Positions 1-7,487 of a DNA stretch of 64,000 bases are shown in pieces. The translations under genes and the position numbers were made by a program. Location: assembly GCA_043811005.1 (NCBI GenBank), contig JBDRNO010000218.1:1-64000 (forward strand). The letters are read 5' to 3'. The notes beneath the pieces were generated by a model that saw nothing but the letters and a program-made list of their open reading frames with translations, was not told the origin of the DNA and made no database searches. The stretch's first letter is position 1. Every line of letters begins with the position of its first letter. Source of the stretch: JBDRNO01 sp043811005 (lineage in GTDB: Bacteria > Bacteroidota > Bacteroidia > NORP154).

Positions 1-152
1 TCTATTTGTTTTGGTCATTAAGAATTAGAAAATTGGAACTTATTTGTTATTTGGGTTTTGAGATTTGGAATTTTTGCTTTATATGTATTTTTAACGCATT
101 GATAATCAATTACTTAATGCTTAACTTAATGACATTGCCCTAACCTGGGCTA

Positions 153-2468
153 TCATTCTATAACAATCTTCTTGTTAACTATATTCCTGTCAGTAATTAG
201 CTGTAAATTGTATATACCTGCCGGATATCCGAACAGGTCTATTTTAGATTCCTGCCTCCCGGCAGGCGAGGTAAGGTTTACGATATTAGATCTTTTTATT
301 TCACGACCTAAAACATCATAAATCCTTAATTTGTATCCACCAGCTGGCGGACGTAATTCGTAAATTTCTAAGATAAACTCTCCCCTACCCGGATTTGGAT
401 AAACCTGAACACTATAATCGTAAACTTGAAACTCGTTTATACCTGTATATGTTGCACTAAACACATTTGACATTGCAGAACATCCGTTACTGTCGACAAC
501 AACTACCGTATAGTCACCGCTTTGAGTGATGGTAAGGATTTGGGAAGTGTCGCCCGGTAATAGCACAGTGTTGAGATACCATTGATTGCCTGTCGCAGCG
601 CTTGAGGTGAGAACATTACCATTTTGAGTTATGTCGGGTGGTAGTGGATTTGGATTTACAATTACTGATGTTGCTGATGAAGAGGAACTGCAACCGTTGC
701 TGTCAGTCACAGTAACTGTATATGTGCCAAAAGTAATAACATAGATAGTTTGAGTTGTTTCACCGCTTGACCACAAATTACTGTTTGTGCTGCTGGAGAT
801 AAGCGTTAATATATCGCCCTGGCAAATATTCGTTAAGCCACTTGGGGTGATGGTTGGCGTAGGAGGCTGGGGGGCTATTGTCATGAAGTTTGTTTTTGTG
901 AGAGCATCACTACCGTTTGCGTTGGTCACGATTAAAGTAACACTATATATACCTGGTGTACTGTAAGTAACAGTTGGATTTTGAACACTTGAAGTGTCAG
1001 GCACCGCTCCGGGAAAGCTCCAATCCCAGCTTGCAGGTGTGCCGGTTGATATATCATTAAATGTAACAGCAGTTCCTGAACATATTATGGTGTCGTTAGT
1101 TGTAAAATCAGCTACAATAGGAGGAACTCCTGCAACAGAATCGGTGATAGCACGGAAGTGATAATCATCAGTTATATTTACCCAAACGCCACCGGTATCA
1201 GCAAAAGTACGGATAGCTATTCCCGGAGTAGTTTGCGATATCCAGACCTCTCCAGAAGGCACTGTAAATCCTATAAAAATATCACCGGATAAGTTGGATA
1301 ACTGTGCGGAATAAGGTCGCAGATCAACCCTTGTAATTCTGTTGGGTTCAGCCAGAGTAGCTTCAGGAAATACAATAACTGGCGTGATCAGGTCCGCTCC
1401 GGGTATACCGCCTCCATCATTCCAAATATGTACCATCATGCTATCATTTGGCCGGGTGGGGTCAGTATAATTTCTGATCAAACAAGTAACCAGGCCGGTC
1501 GTTCCGGGTAATGTTATACGAACTGCAGCTCCGGGATATCCATAGGGAGATGCCGGACCGTAAGAATTCACAAAATCAATCTGAGCATTTTCGTAGGCGA
1601 TATAATTTCCTGAAATATAGCCAGATGTGTCGCTTTGAGTGCTATTCAAAGAATCAGAAGCATCGGTAGCAATAATCCAATAATCTATCCAGGCACCTGC
1701 CGGCTGCTGCGGAACGGCAAATAAATAATTATCTCCTATAGTATTAACGCCATTAACAGTTTGAAGTGTCCCCCCATCTACGGTATAAACTAATTCAGCA
1801 ACACTAATGCCTGATATATCAATGATCTCAGCCATTAAATTCTGGTCATATAATGAACCTTCATAAAGTTCAGGAGGGGTATGCAGTATCAATGGAGGTG
1901 CATTATCAGTATTATCACTCGTAATCTCAAAATCATCAATATACATACCATCTTCATTGACGGCTCCATCACTTACAAAGAGAAAACGAACCTTGACATT
2001 AGCACTACCGACAAATCCTCCTAATGAATAAGTATATTGAATCCAGGGAGTCAGGTTGTTTTCACCATCGAATGAAGCGATGCTCACCCAGTTGGTTCCT
2101 CCATCCCCGGATACATCAACGTACGTATAATCGAAACCGCCTTCAATATCATAAATTGCCCAAAAAGATAAATTTGCATCCATTGCGGCAGAAAGGTCCA
2201 CAGCAGTTGCCAAAGTAGCATAGGATGTTTCCGAATCAGCGTAATTGCCGGTAGGGCTTTCAGTCAATGAGTTGACGCCTGAATTGGAGTATAAGGAAGA
2301 TAATCCCCAATTCCCGGTTAATGTCCAGTTTGAAGTTCCTGACTCAAAGTCGTCAAAGAATTCAACGGTCTGAGCGTTTGATGTTCCTGCCAGCAGAAAG
2401 ATGTTCAAACAGGTTAGGGCGATTATTCCTTTTAATTCCGGAATCGAAAGCATATTTTTTGTTTTCAT
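153..2468 (-). CDS. Secreted multidomain protein with PKD domain and T9SS type A sorting domain
   Basis: The 771-residue protein has a signal peptide (about residues 1-32, ending near TSNAQ) and is probably exported and then attached to or released from the cell surface by the type IX system. Residues about 35-185 (FFDDFESG, then NWTLTGNWGL) resemble the jelly-roll found after secreted peptidases and in MAM-like modules. A PKD domain follows (about 450-535, with the WDWSFPGA pattern). The last 85 residues begin at VYPNPGRGEF and end in KKIVIE, a type A sorting domain. No catalytic motif is visible, so the role is probably adhesive or binding. Two GC-rich palindromes sit inside the sorting domain and read through as RPPAGG and SPAGRQ. 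These look like in-frame insertions compared with ordinary sorting domains, judged from memory of the family. Confidence 0.8.
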   Translation of the reverse strand: MKTKNMLSIPELKGIIALTCLNIFLLAGTSNAQTVEFFDDFESGTSNWTLTGNWGLSSLYSNSGVNSLTESPTGNYADSETSYATLATAVDLSAAMDANLSFWAIYDIEGGFDYTYVDVSGDGGTNWVSIASFDGENNLTPWIQYTYSLGGFVGSANVKVRFLFVSDGAVNEDGMYIDDFEITSDNTDNAPPLILHTPPELYEGSLYDQNLMAEIIDISGISVAELVYTVDGGTLQTVNGVNTIGDNYLFAVPQQPAGAWIDYWIIATDASDSLNSTQSDTSGYISGNYIAYENAQIDFVNSYGPASPYGYPGAAVRITLPGTTGLVTCLIRNYTDPTRPNDSMMVHIWNDGGGIPGADLITPVIVFPEATLAEPNRITRVDLRPYSAQLSNLSGDIFIGFTVPSGEVWISQTTPGIAIRTFADTGGVWVNITDDYHFRAITDSVAGVPPIVADFTTNDTIICSGTAVTFNDISTGTPASWDWSFPGAVPDTSSVQNPTVTYSTPGIYSVTLIVTNANGSDALTKTNFMTIAPQPPTPTITPSGLTNICQGDILTLISSSTNSNLWSSGETTQTIYVITFGTYTVTVTDSNGCSSSSSATSVIVNPNPLPPDITQNGNVLTSSAATGNQWYLNTVLLPGDTSQILTITQSGDYTVVVVDSNGCSAMSNVFSATYTGINEFQVYDYSVQVYPNPGRGEFILEIYELRPPAGGYKLRIYDVLGREIKRSNIVNLTSPAGRQESKIDLFGYPAGIYNLQLITDRNIVNKKIVIE
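251..266. repeat. GC-rich palindrome inside a coding region
   Basis: CCTGCC and GGCAGG arms flank a 4-base centre. The element lies in the sorting-domain codons of the 771-residue protein and is read in frame as part of SPAGRQ. It resembles the other GC-rich mini-palindromes of this window (10.58, 27.35 and 38.19 kb). Confidence 0.6.
335..351. repeat. TCCGNNAGCTNNCGGA palindrome inside a coding region
   Basis: On the minus strand this reads TCCGCCAGCTGGTGGA, one base away from the perfect palindrome found between genes at 33.42, 33.67 and 55.11 kb. It is read in frame as RPPAGG in the T9SS sorting domain. Confidence 0.7.
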
Positions 2469-2543
2469 AATAATATAATTAGTGCTTGTGTAAAAATAAG
2501 CTATTTTGATTAAATAATTATTTATACTGTTCAGGTGCTGAAA

Positions 2544-3785
2544 TCAAAAAACCGCTGCGTGTTTTGTAACTTTAGTATCTACTTCTTTGTAAGAAACACA
2601 ATCCCAGACAGGACAAACATGTTTACAAAGTAAGCAGCCAATGCATTTTTCCTCATCAACACCTGCTATTCTAGATACAGGATCAAATTGTATTGCCTGG
2701 TTTGCAGCATCATGACAGGAAATGTAACATTGACCACAACCAATACATTTACCTTCATCAATGATCGAAACAACCTGGTAGCGGGTATTAAATTCAGACG
2801 GGTCAATGAGCTTTTTGGCTGCTTTGCCTATTATTCCGGTCAATGACTCAATGTTTCCGTCAATCATATAGTCACTTAATCCTTCTATCATATCTTCAAC
2901 AATTCTATAACCATACCTCATTATTGCAGAGGTGACCTGAACAGTTGTTGCACCAAGCAACAGGAAATGTAATGCATCTACCCATGTTTCTATACCACCG
3001 ATTGCAGATACGGGTAAATTCAACTCTTCTGAATTATATAATTCTGATACGAACCTCATTGCAATTGGCTTTGCAGATGTACCCGAAAATCCTGTAATGC
3101 CAGACTGTCCATGAATATTCGGAAGAGGTGTAAAACTGTCAATATCAATATCGGTGATAGCCCTGATGGTGTTAATAGCAGAGATACTATCTGCTCCTCC
3201 ATTTTTTGCTGCAAGGGCAACAGGGATCATATCCGTGATATTCGGGGTCATTTTTGCCATTACCGGCAGTTTGCCTGCTTTCTTAACAACTTCAGTAAAG
3301 TGTGATACCGCCTCATAATCCTGTCCAATTCTGTGCCCTGCATCCTCTCTTGCCATTTGCGGGCAGGAAAAATTGAGTTCCAACATATCTGCACCGGCAT
3401 CTTCAGACATCTTTGCAAGATCAGCCCAATCTTCATCACTAAATCCCATGATGCTTGAGATAATTACTTTCTTCGGGTATTGTTTCCTGAGAATGGCAAT
3501 ATCCTTAAAATTATCTTTTGTTGGTCTGTCTGAGATCTGCTCGGCATTTTGAAGCCCGACAAATCTTTTATCTCCATAATGATATGCATTCAATCTCGGG
3601 GAAGGCATAATGATCTTAAAGCTCTTGTCTATCCCTATAGTCTTAAATACTATTCCACCCCAACCGGCATCAAAAGCCCGTGAGCACATTTCTGCATGAT
3701 TACCAACCGGTGATGAAGAAAGGAAAAACGGGTTTTCACATTCAACACCGCAGAAGTTAATACTTAAGCTTGCTTTAGTTTTCAT
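2544..3785 (-). CDS. preA: Dihydropyrimidine dehydrogenase (NAD+) subunit PreA
   Basis: PreA is the FMN and iron-sulfur subunit that reduces uracil or thymine at the first step of reductive pyrimidine breakdown, in the cytoplasm with PreT. The 413-residue length is that of the family. The N-terminal TIM barrel is of the dihydroorotate dehydrogenase type and has the active-site loop ELNFSCP (C141). Two C-terminal [4Fe-4S] ferredoxin motifs are complete: C347, C350, C353, C357 and C381, C384, C387, C391. preT lies just upstream on the same strand, across a 155-base gap that contains a long inverted repeat. The later enzymes of the route are encoded at 15.7-24.4 kb, beyond the inserted defence-like operon. 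The family assignment is firm. The preferred direction of the reaction in the cell is inference. Confidence 0.95.
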   Translation of the reverse strand: MKTKASLSINFCGVECENPFFLSSSPVGNHAEMCSRAFDAGWGGIVFKTIGIDKSFKIIMPSPRLNAYHYGDKRFVGLQNAEQISDRPTKDNFKDIAILRKQYPKKVIISSIMGFSDEDWADLAKMSEDAGADMLELNFSCPQMAREDAGHRIGQDYEAVSHFTEVVKKAGKLPVMAKMTPNITDMIPVALAAKNGGADSISAINTIRAITDIDIDSFTPLPNIHGQSGITGFSGTSAKPIAMRFVSELYNSEELNLPVSAIGGIETWVDALHFLLLGATTVQVTSAIMRYGYRIVEDMIEGLSDYMIDGNIESLTGIIGKAAKKLIDPSEFNTRYQVVSIIDEGKCIGCGQCYISCHDAANQAIQFDPVSRIAGVDEEKCIGCLLCKHVCPVWDCVSYKEVDTKVTKHAAVF

Positions 3786-3820
3786 AATTAATTGTATCGG
3801 AATTAAAAAATATTGATAAA

Positions 3821-3882
3821 AACCACAAATTACACAGATTTCACTGATTTTTAATCTGTGTAATCTGTGAAATCTGTGGTTT
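3821..3882. repeat. Intergenic inverted repeat, ACACAGATT type
   Basis: The left arm (from AACCACAAATTACACAG) pairs with the right arm (ending in AAATCTGTGGTT) at about 25 of 29 positions around a short A/T centre. It fills most of the preA-preT gap. Fragments of the same words recur at 15.13 kb and 47.58 kb, so it is a dispersed element. It might also shape the mRNA between the two genes. Confidence 0.75.
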
Positions 3883-3940
3883 CATTTACTCATAACGCGC
3901 TGGCATACGCACTAAAACCCCTCGTTCATTTATTAATTTG

Positions 3941-5278
3941 CTAAACTGTGTTCTTAAATATATATTTATCAATACTCTCAGCCGCCTTCTTCCCTTCCCC
4001 AACTGCCTGGGCTATTGTTGTACCGCCATTAACGATATCACCACCGGCAAATACACCGGGAATATTTGTTGTATAATTGTCATCAGCTACAATAGTGCCT
4101 TTCCCTTTGGTCTTTAACCCGGGAGCAAAACTTGATACTTCTTTACCCGGTTTTGAACCAATTGCCTGAATAACAAAATCAATGTTCAGACGAAATTCCG
4201 TACCATCAATTTGCCGGGCATTCTCAGGAATAAATTTGCCTGGCTCTATCCATTCAATCTCCTTTCCTTTTATTCCCGTAATTAAACTACCATCAGCAAT
4301 GATCCCGGTTACCTGTGCACCTGCCCTGAACTTCACAAACATTTTTCGTGCTAACTTAATTTCCTCCTTATCTGCCGGCAATTCTGACAAATGTTCCAGG
4401 CAAATGATATAAATTTTCTTAGCGCCTAAAGCAGCAGAAGAGCAGGCAACATCCATTGCAACGCTTCCCCCTCCGATTACTGCTACATTCTTGTTCTCAA
4501 AATTGTATTCTTTACTATTTCCCTTTACATTGCGTAAAAATTCAATTGCCTCAGCAACATTAAAATAACCTTCAAACATGGGCAATTGAAAACCTTCGGA
4601 AAGTCCTGTTCCAATAAAAACTGCTTTATAACCATTTGTGAGCATATTTAAAATCTCATCTTCAGATCTAATTTTCGAGTTATATTTAATTTCAACTCCC
4701 AGGTCAAGCAGGTTCTTTGTATCATGATCTATTGCTTCAACAGGTAATCTGAACCATGGTATGTTCCACCTTGCTATTCCACCGCTACCTTTATCTTTTT
4801 CGAAAATTGTTATATCATACCCATATTTTGCCAGTTCAGCAGCACAGCTCATACCGGCAGGCCCGGCTCCAATAACAGCTACTTTGCCTTTGTTTTTTAA
4901 GCCAATTTCAAGTGGCTCAATGCCAATATTCCTGCCGTATTCCGCAGCAAACCGCTGTAAGCCGGCAATATTTACCGGGTCTTCCAAGGCAACTGCACTA
5001 CATTTTTCTTCACATAATTTATCAACCGGACAAATGAACGCGCATACCGACCCTAAAATATTATTATTTCTTATTGTTCTTGCAGCTCCTTTGTAATTAA
5101 TAAATTTTATCTGCCTTATAAATTTCGCAGGGTCTGTTCCGGCAGGACAAGCATCACTACAAGGCGCATCTTTGCAAAGCAAACAACGGTTTGATTCCTT
5201 AATTGCATCCTGCAAGCTTAATGGCTCTCTCATGAGTTTAAATTGCTCGATATTGCTTCGGTCTATGGGCTTTTTCAT
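3941..5278 (-). CDS. preT: Dihydropyrimidine dehydrogenase (NAD+) subunit PreT
   Basis: PreT is the FAD/NAD(H) subunit that passes electrons between NADH and PreA. It is related to the small subunit of glutamate synthase. The N-terminal iron-sulfur region shows C32, C35, C40, C44 and C79, C83, C89, C93. The FAD-binding GAGPAG motif is at 137-142, a second dinucleotide-binding GGGSVA motif is near 267, and the family motif GGDIVNGG is near the C terminus. The 445-residue length fits PreT. A stand-alone glutamate synthase small subunit is the main alternative. The adjacent preA, and the dihydropyrimidinase and ureidopropionase on the same strand, favour PreT. In the present layout its natural upstream neighbours are separated from it by about 10 kb of unrelated genes. 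Confidence 0.93.
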   Translation of the reverse strand: MKKPIDRSNIEQFKLMREPLSLQDAIKESNRCLLCKDAPCSDACPAGTDPAKFIRQIKFINYKGAARTIRNNNILGSVCAFICPVDKLCEEKCSAVALEDPVNIAGLQRFAAEYGRNIGIEPLEIGLKNKGKVAVIGAGPAGMSCAAELAKYGYDITIFEKDKGSGGIARWNIPWFRLPVEAIDHDTKNLLDLGVEIKYNSKIRSEDEILNMLTNGYKAVFIGTGLSEGFQLPMFEGYFNVAEAIEFLRNVKGNSKEYNFENKNVAVIGGGSVAMDVACSSAALGAKKIYIICLEHLSELPADKEEIKLARKMFVKFRAGAQVTGIIADGSLITGIKGKEIEWIEPGKFIPENARQIDGTEFRLNIDFVIQAIGSKPGKEVSSFAPGLKTKGKGTIVADDNYTTNIPGVFAGGDIVNGGTTIAQAVGEGKKAAESIDKYIFKNTV

Positions 5279-5338
5279 ATAGTATTATATTATAATTTTT
5301 CTTTTTTACGTGGGGAAAAATATAAAAAAATTCTTCGG

Positions 5339-5803
5339 CTATGTGATTTTATTTATTGTTTTTTTTGTCAAAGTTAATAATTTTTCAAGCTGTCCGCCTT
5401 CACTGGCATATCCTACTGTGATGTTGTCTGCAAGTTCAATCATCATTTTATTTCTTATTTGGGCTGTCTGTTCTGTTACACGTTTTATTTTTTTGTCAAA
5501 TGGAGTAATGATAAGTAATCTGCCTTGTTCCATTGGCTGTTTTAATTCGGGTTCAAGTTTTTCTTTTAATCCTCTGGCTAATGCAATTATGATGGGTTGT
5601 TGACCTTTGAGCAAATAATGAAACACATCTTTTTCAATTTGACTGTGAAAGCCGCTGATAACGCAATTTCCTGCTTCTCTTTGTGAGATTGCCCAGTCAT
5701 AGCATTTTAATACTGCCGATGCTGAAATTTTACGACTGCAGAGAAAAGCTATTTTCTTTTGCTCTAACAATATCTCATTTCCTTTTAGTTGTTCTATCTT
5801 CAT
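5339..5803 (-). CDS. DprA/SMF-like Rossmann-fold protein, short form
   Basis: The 154-residue protein corresponds to the nucleotide-binding Rossmann core seen in DprA/SMF and LOG-like proteins. Visible signatures are IAFLCSRKIS near the N terminus, GNCVISGFHSQIEKDV at about 46-61 and PIIIALARGL at about 69-78. It lacks the SAM and winged-helix parts of full DprA, so a role in natural transformation is doubtful. It is the last gene of the defence-like operon, about 180 bases after the deaminase/GHKL gene, and the gap holds three look-alike hairpins. Short DprA-like proteins can bind nucleotides or single-stranded DNA. A role in sensing or signalling for the island is inference only. The start is the first ATG after the hairpin array. 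Confidence 0.7.
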   Translation of the reverse strand: MKIEQLKGNEILLEQKKIAFLCSRKISASAVLKCYDWAISQREAGNCVISGFHSQIEKDVFHYLLKGQQPIIIALARGLKEKLEPELKQPMEQGRLLIITPFDKKIKRVTEQTAQIRNKMMIELADNITVGYASEGGQLEKLLTLTKKTINKIT

Positions 5804-5996
5804 TTTCCATTACATCTTTAACTTGGACACTATGACCAAGTTCATGTCCAAGTTCATTATTTACTCCACACTTTTTAGTATCTTTTACATTTACAACATA
5901 GACAGCATTTCTATGTTCTTGTCTATGTATGGCATTATTATCATCTCTATTACCTCCAACATAGACAGCATGACTATCTTCTTGTCTATGTTGCAC
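5775..5996 (-). CDS. Doubtful 73-residue repeat ORF spanning the hairpin array
   Basis: This frame opens at a GTG that overlaps the last codons of the deaminase/GHKL gene and closes 29 bases inside the DprA-like gene. Its product shows three related stretches: HRQEDSHAVYV, HRQEHRNAVYV and LGHELGHSVQV. These come from DNA units spaced 63 and 75 bases apart, both multiples of three. The kept frame and the conserved residue pattern argue for translation. The GTG start, the double overlap and the palindromic nature of each unit argue for RNA or DNA structure instead. No family is recognised. Confidence 0.3.
   Translation of the reverse strand: MQHRQEDSHAVYVGGNRDDNNAIHRQEHRNAVYVVNVKDTKKCGVNNELGHELGHSVQVKDVMENEDRTTKRK
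5820..5990 (-). repeat. Array of three hairpins with 17-base loops
   Basis: On the minus strand there are three stem-loops, at 5990-5957, 5927-5894 and 5852-5820. The stems are CATAGAC/GTCTATG twice and ACTTGGAC/GTCCAAGT once. Every loop is exactly 17 bases: AAGAAGATAGTCATGCT, AAGAACATAGAAATGCT and ATGAACTTGGTCATAGT. In two units the 5-base stem word recurs exactly inside the loop (CATAG and CTTGG); in the third it appears as GATAG. The first stem contains the stop codon of the upstream gene. The function is unknown. Confidence 0.7.
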
Positions 5997-7476
5997 TATA
6001 TCTCAATTTGGGTGATTTAGGATTTTCTCCATTAGTCTTAATAAGTTTAAGTTCCAACATTTTGCTAAGATGTCTGCTAGTAGTTCTGGTAGTTACACCA
6101 AACTGAATAGTATAATCCTTAGCTGAAACTTCTCCCTGACTCTTTATCCATTCATAACCTTTAAGCTCATCATCAGTTAACTCTCCAATTCGTTTATGTT
6201 CAGAAACTTCAGCAATAGCTTTCATATTTCGAGGAAAACTCAAAGATAGAAAAGGTTCTACAAAAGCATATTCCGGTAATGGAAGATCAAATACCTCATA
6301 TAGCGACCGAAGCGTTTTCATGCCAAATCCCTTTTCTTCAACGTAGCCCATCAAACTGAACACATAAGTCAGCATTGGATTTCTGCTAATAGAAGGAGCC
6401 TTAAATGAGTTTAATTGTTCGAGAGAAATAGACGGCAATGGTGCACCGGGACTTTTAATGACAATTTTAAAATCATCTATTTCAACGGATGATTTAGCCC
6501 CTTCAATCATATAATCACGGTGAACCAGTGCATTAATTATTGCTTCTCGAAGAACTTTTGGTGGAAAATCAGGAATGTCTTTTCGTTTAAAAGAAGAGGT
6601 GTCTTTTGCCAATGGCAATACTTTTATAAGCCATTCTTCTACCAAATCGGGGATTAAAACAAGAGCCTGGTCAAATGTTTTTGGTTCAACTTTATGCTTA
6701 CCATATTCAACTGAAGCCATTAATGCTGCTTGTTTGAACTTACTCCTTGGATTTTTACCAAAAAGCAGTATTCCAAAACCTGTTGGCCGGTAAACTTTAT
6801 CTTTATCATCAAATTGAACTACTCCAACATCCGCAAGATATTCATGAAAAGAAGTATCTGAAATCTTGAATGATAGTTTTGCTTCTGAGATAAACTTATC
6901 TAATGCCTCATCAGAAAACTGGCTTAAATCTGCTGTTTTAATGGGTTTTTCAATTGGTGTTAATAAATCCTCTTCTTCTTTCTTTTTCTTTCTTTCATTT
7001 GCCTGCTTAATAAACTCAGTATTTTCATCTTCAATAATTTTTTGAAGATCCCTGTCGAACATAATTATTTTCACATAATTATCTTCCAGATGTTTTATTC
7101 CTTTACCATAAACAGTATAATCCGGATCAGTAATACCAACATAAACGGTTTTTATTCTTGCTTTTGAAGTCCGTTTGCAACAAGCTATTTTTGGAGGTGT
7201 TCTTTCAACACAAGGCTCAAGTGTGGTAAACAAAATACAATCATCAAGTTTTTTGTTCCCAAGTTTTCTTTCAAGTAAGGTAAATTCCGCATGATCGCCA
7301 TCTCTGAGTTCTCCTCTGTGAGCTCTTTCAATTTTACCGTCCGGAAATAACAAAATTGTTCCAACCTTGGGCGGCACTTTACCATCTGGTCTTGGTTCAT
7401 TCATGCTCTTATTCATCTCCTCAATTGCCAATTCCATGTAAGGCCTTGGATTAAATATTTCTTCTTTTTTTGCCAT
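5986..7476 (-). CDS. Fusion of cytidine-deaminase-like domain with GHKL-type ATPase and winged helix
   Basis: The 496-residue protein joins two parts. Residues about 10-150 form a zinc deaminase domain of the CMP/dCMP/RibD class, with HAE at 62-64, PC at 88-89 and C99. A charged linker (ERKKKKEEED) follows. The second half matches the C-terminal region of RecG-like/Schlafen-type ATP-binding regulators: FGILLFGKNP near 228, the GHKL motif REAIINALVHRDY near 310, and a winged helix in the last 70 residues. In such proteins the N terminus is often an AlbA/Schlafen domain; here the deaminase takes its place. The gene follows the methylase by 11 bases on the same strand, so it belongs to the defence-like operon. 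Nucleotide depletion or base editing of invading DNA, controlled by ATP binding, is a reasonable but untested guess. Confidence 0.75.
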   Translation of the reverse strand: MAKKEEIFNPRPYMELAIEEMNKSMNEPRPDGKVPPKVGTILLFPDGKIERAHRGELRDGDHAEFTLLERKLGNKKLDDCILFTTLEPCVERTPPKIACCKRTSKARIKTVYVGITDPDYTVYGKGIKHLEDNYVKIIMFDRDLQKIIEDENTEFIKQANERKKKKEEEDLLTPIEKPIKTADLSQFSDEALDKFISEAKLSFKISDTSFHEYLADVGVVQFDDKDKVYRPTGFGILLFGKNPRSKFKQAALMASVEYGKHKVEPKTFDQALVLIPDLVEEWLIKVLPLAKDTSSFKRKDIPDFPPKVLREAIINALVHRDYMIEGAKSSVEIDDFKIVIKSPGAPLPSISLEQLNSFKAPSISRNPMLTYVFSLMGYVEEKGFGMKTLRSLYEVFDLPLPEYAFVEPFLSLSFPRNMKAIAEVSEHKRIGELTDDELKGYEWIKSQGEVSAKDYTIQFGVTTRTTSRHLSKMLELKLIKTNGENPKSPKLRYSAT

Positions 7477-7487
7477 AGTTCTTTATT

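Noticed and set aside
5339..5803. Competence protein DprA
   Set aside because: Too short, with only the Rossmann core. It is in a defence-like operon and no competence gene is near.
5820..5990. CRISPR-like or retron-like reading of the three-hairpin array
   Set aside because: Only three units, unequal spacing, stems that change between units, no cas gene and no reverse transcriptase in the window.
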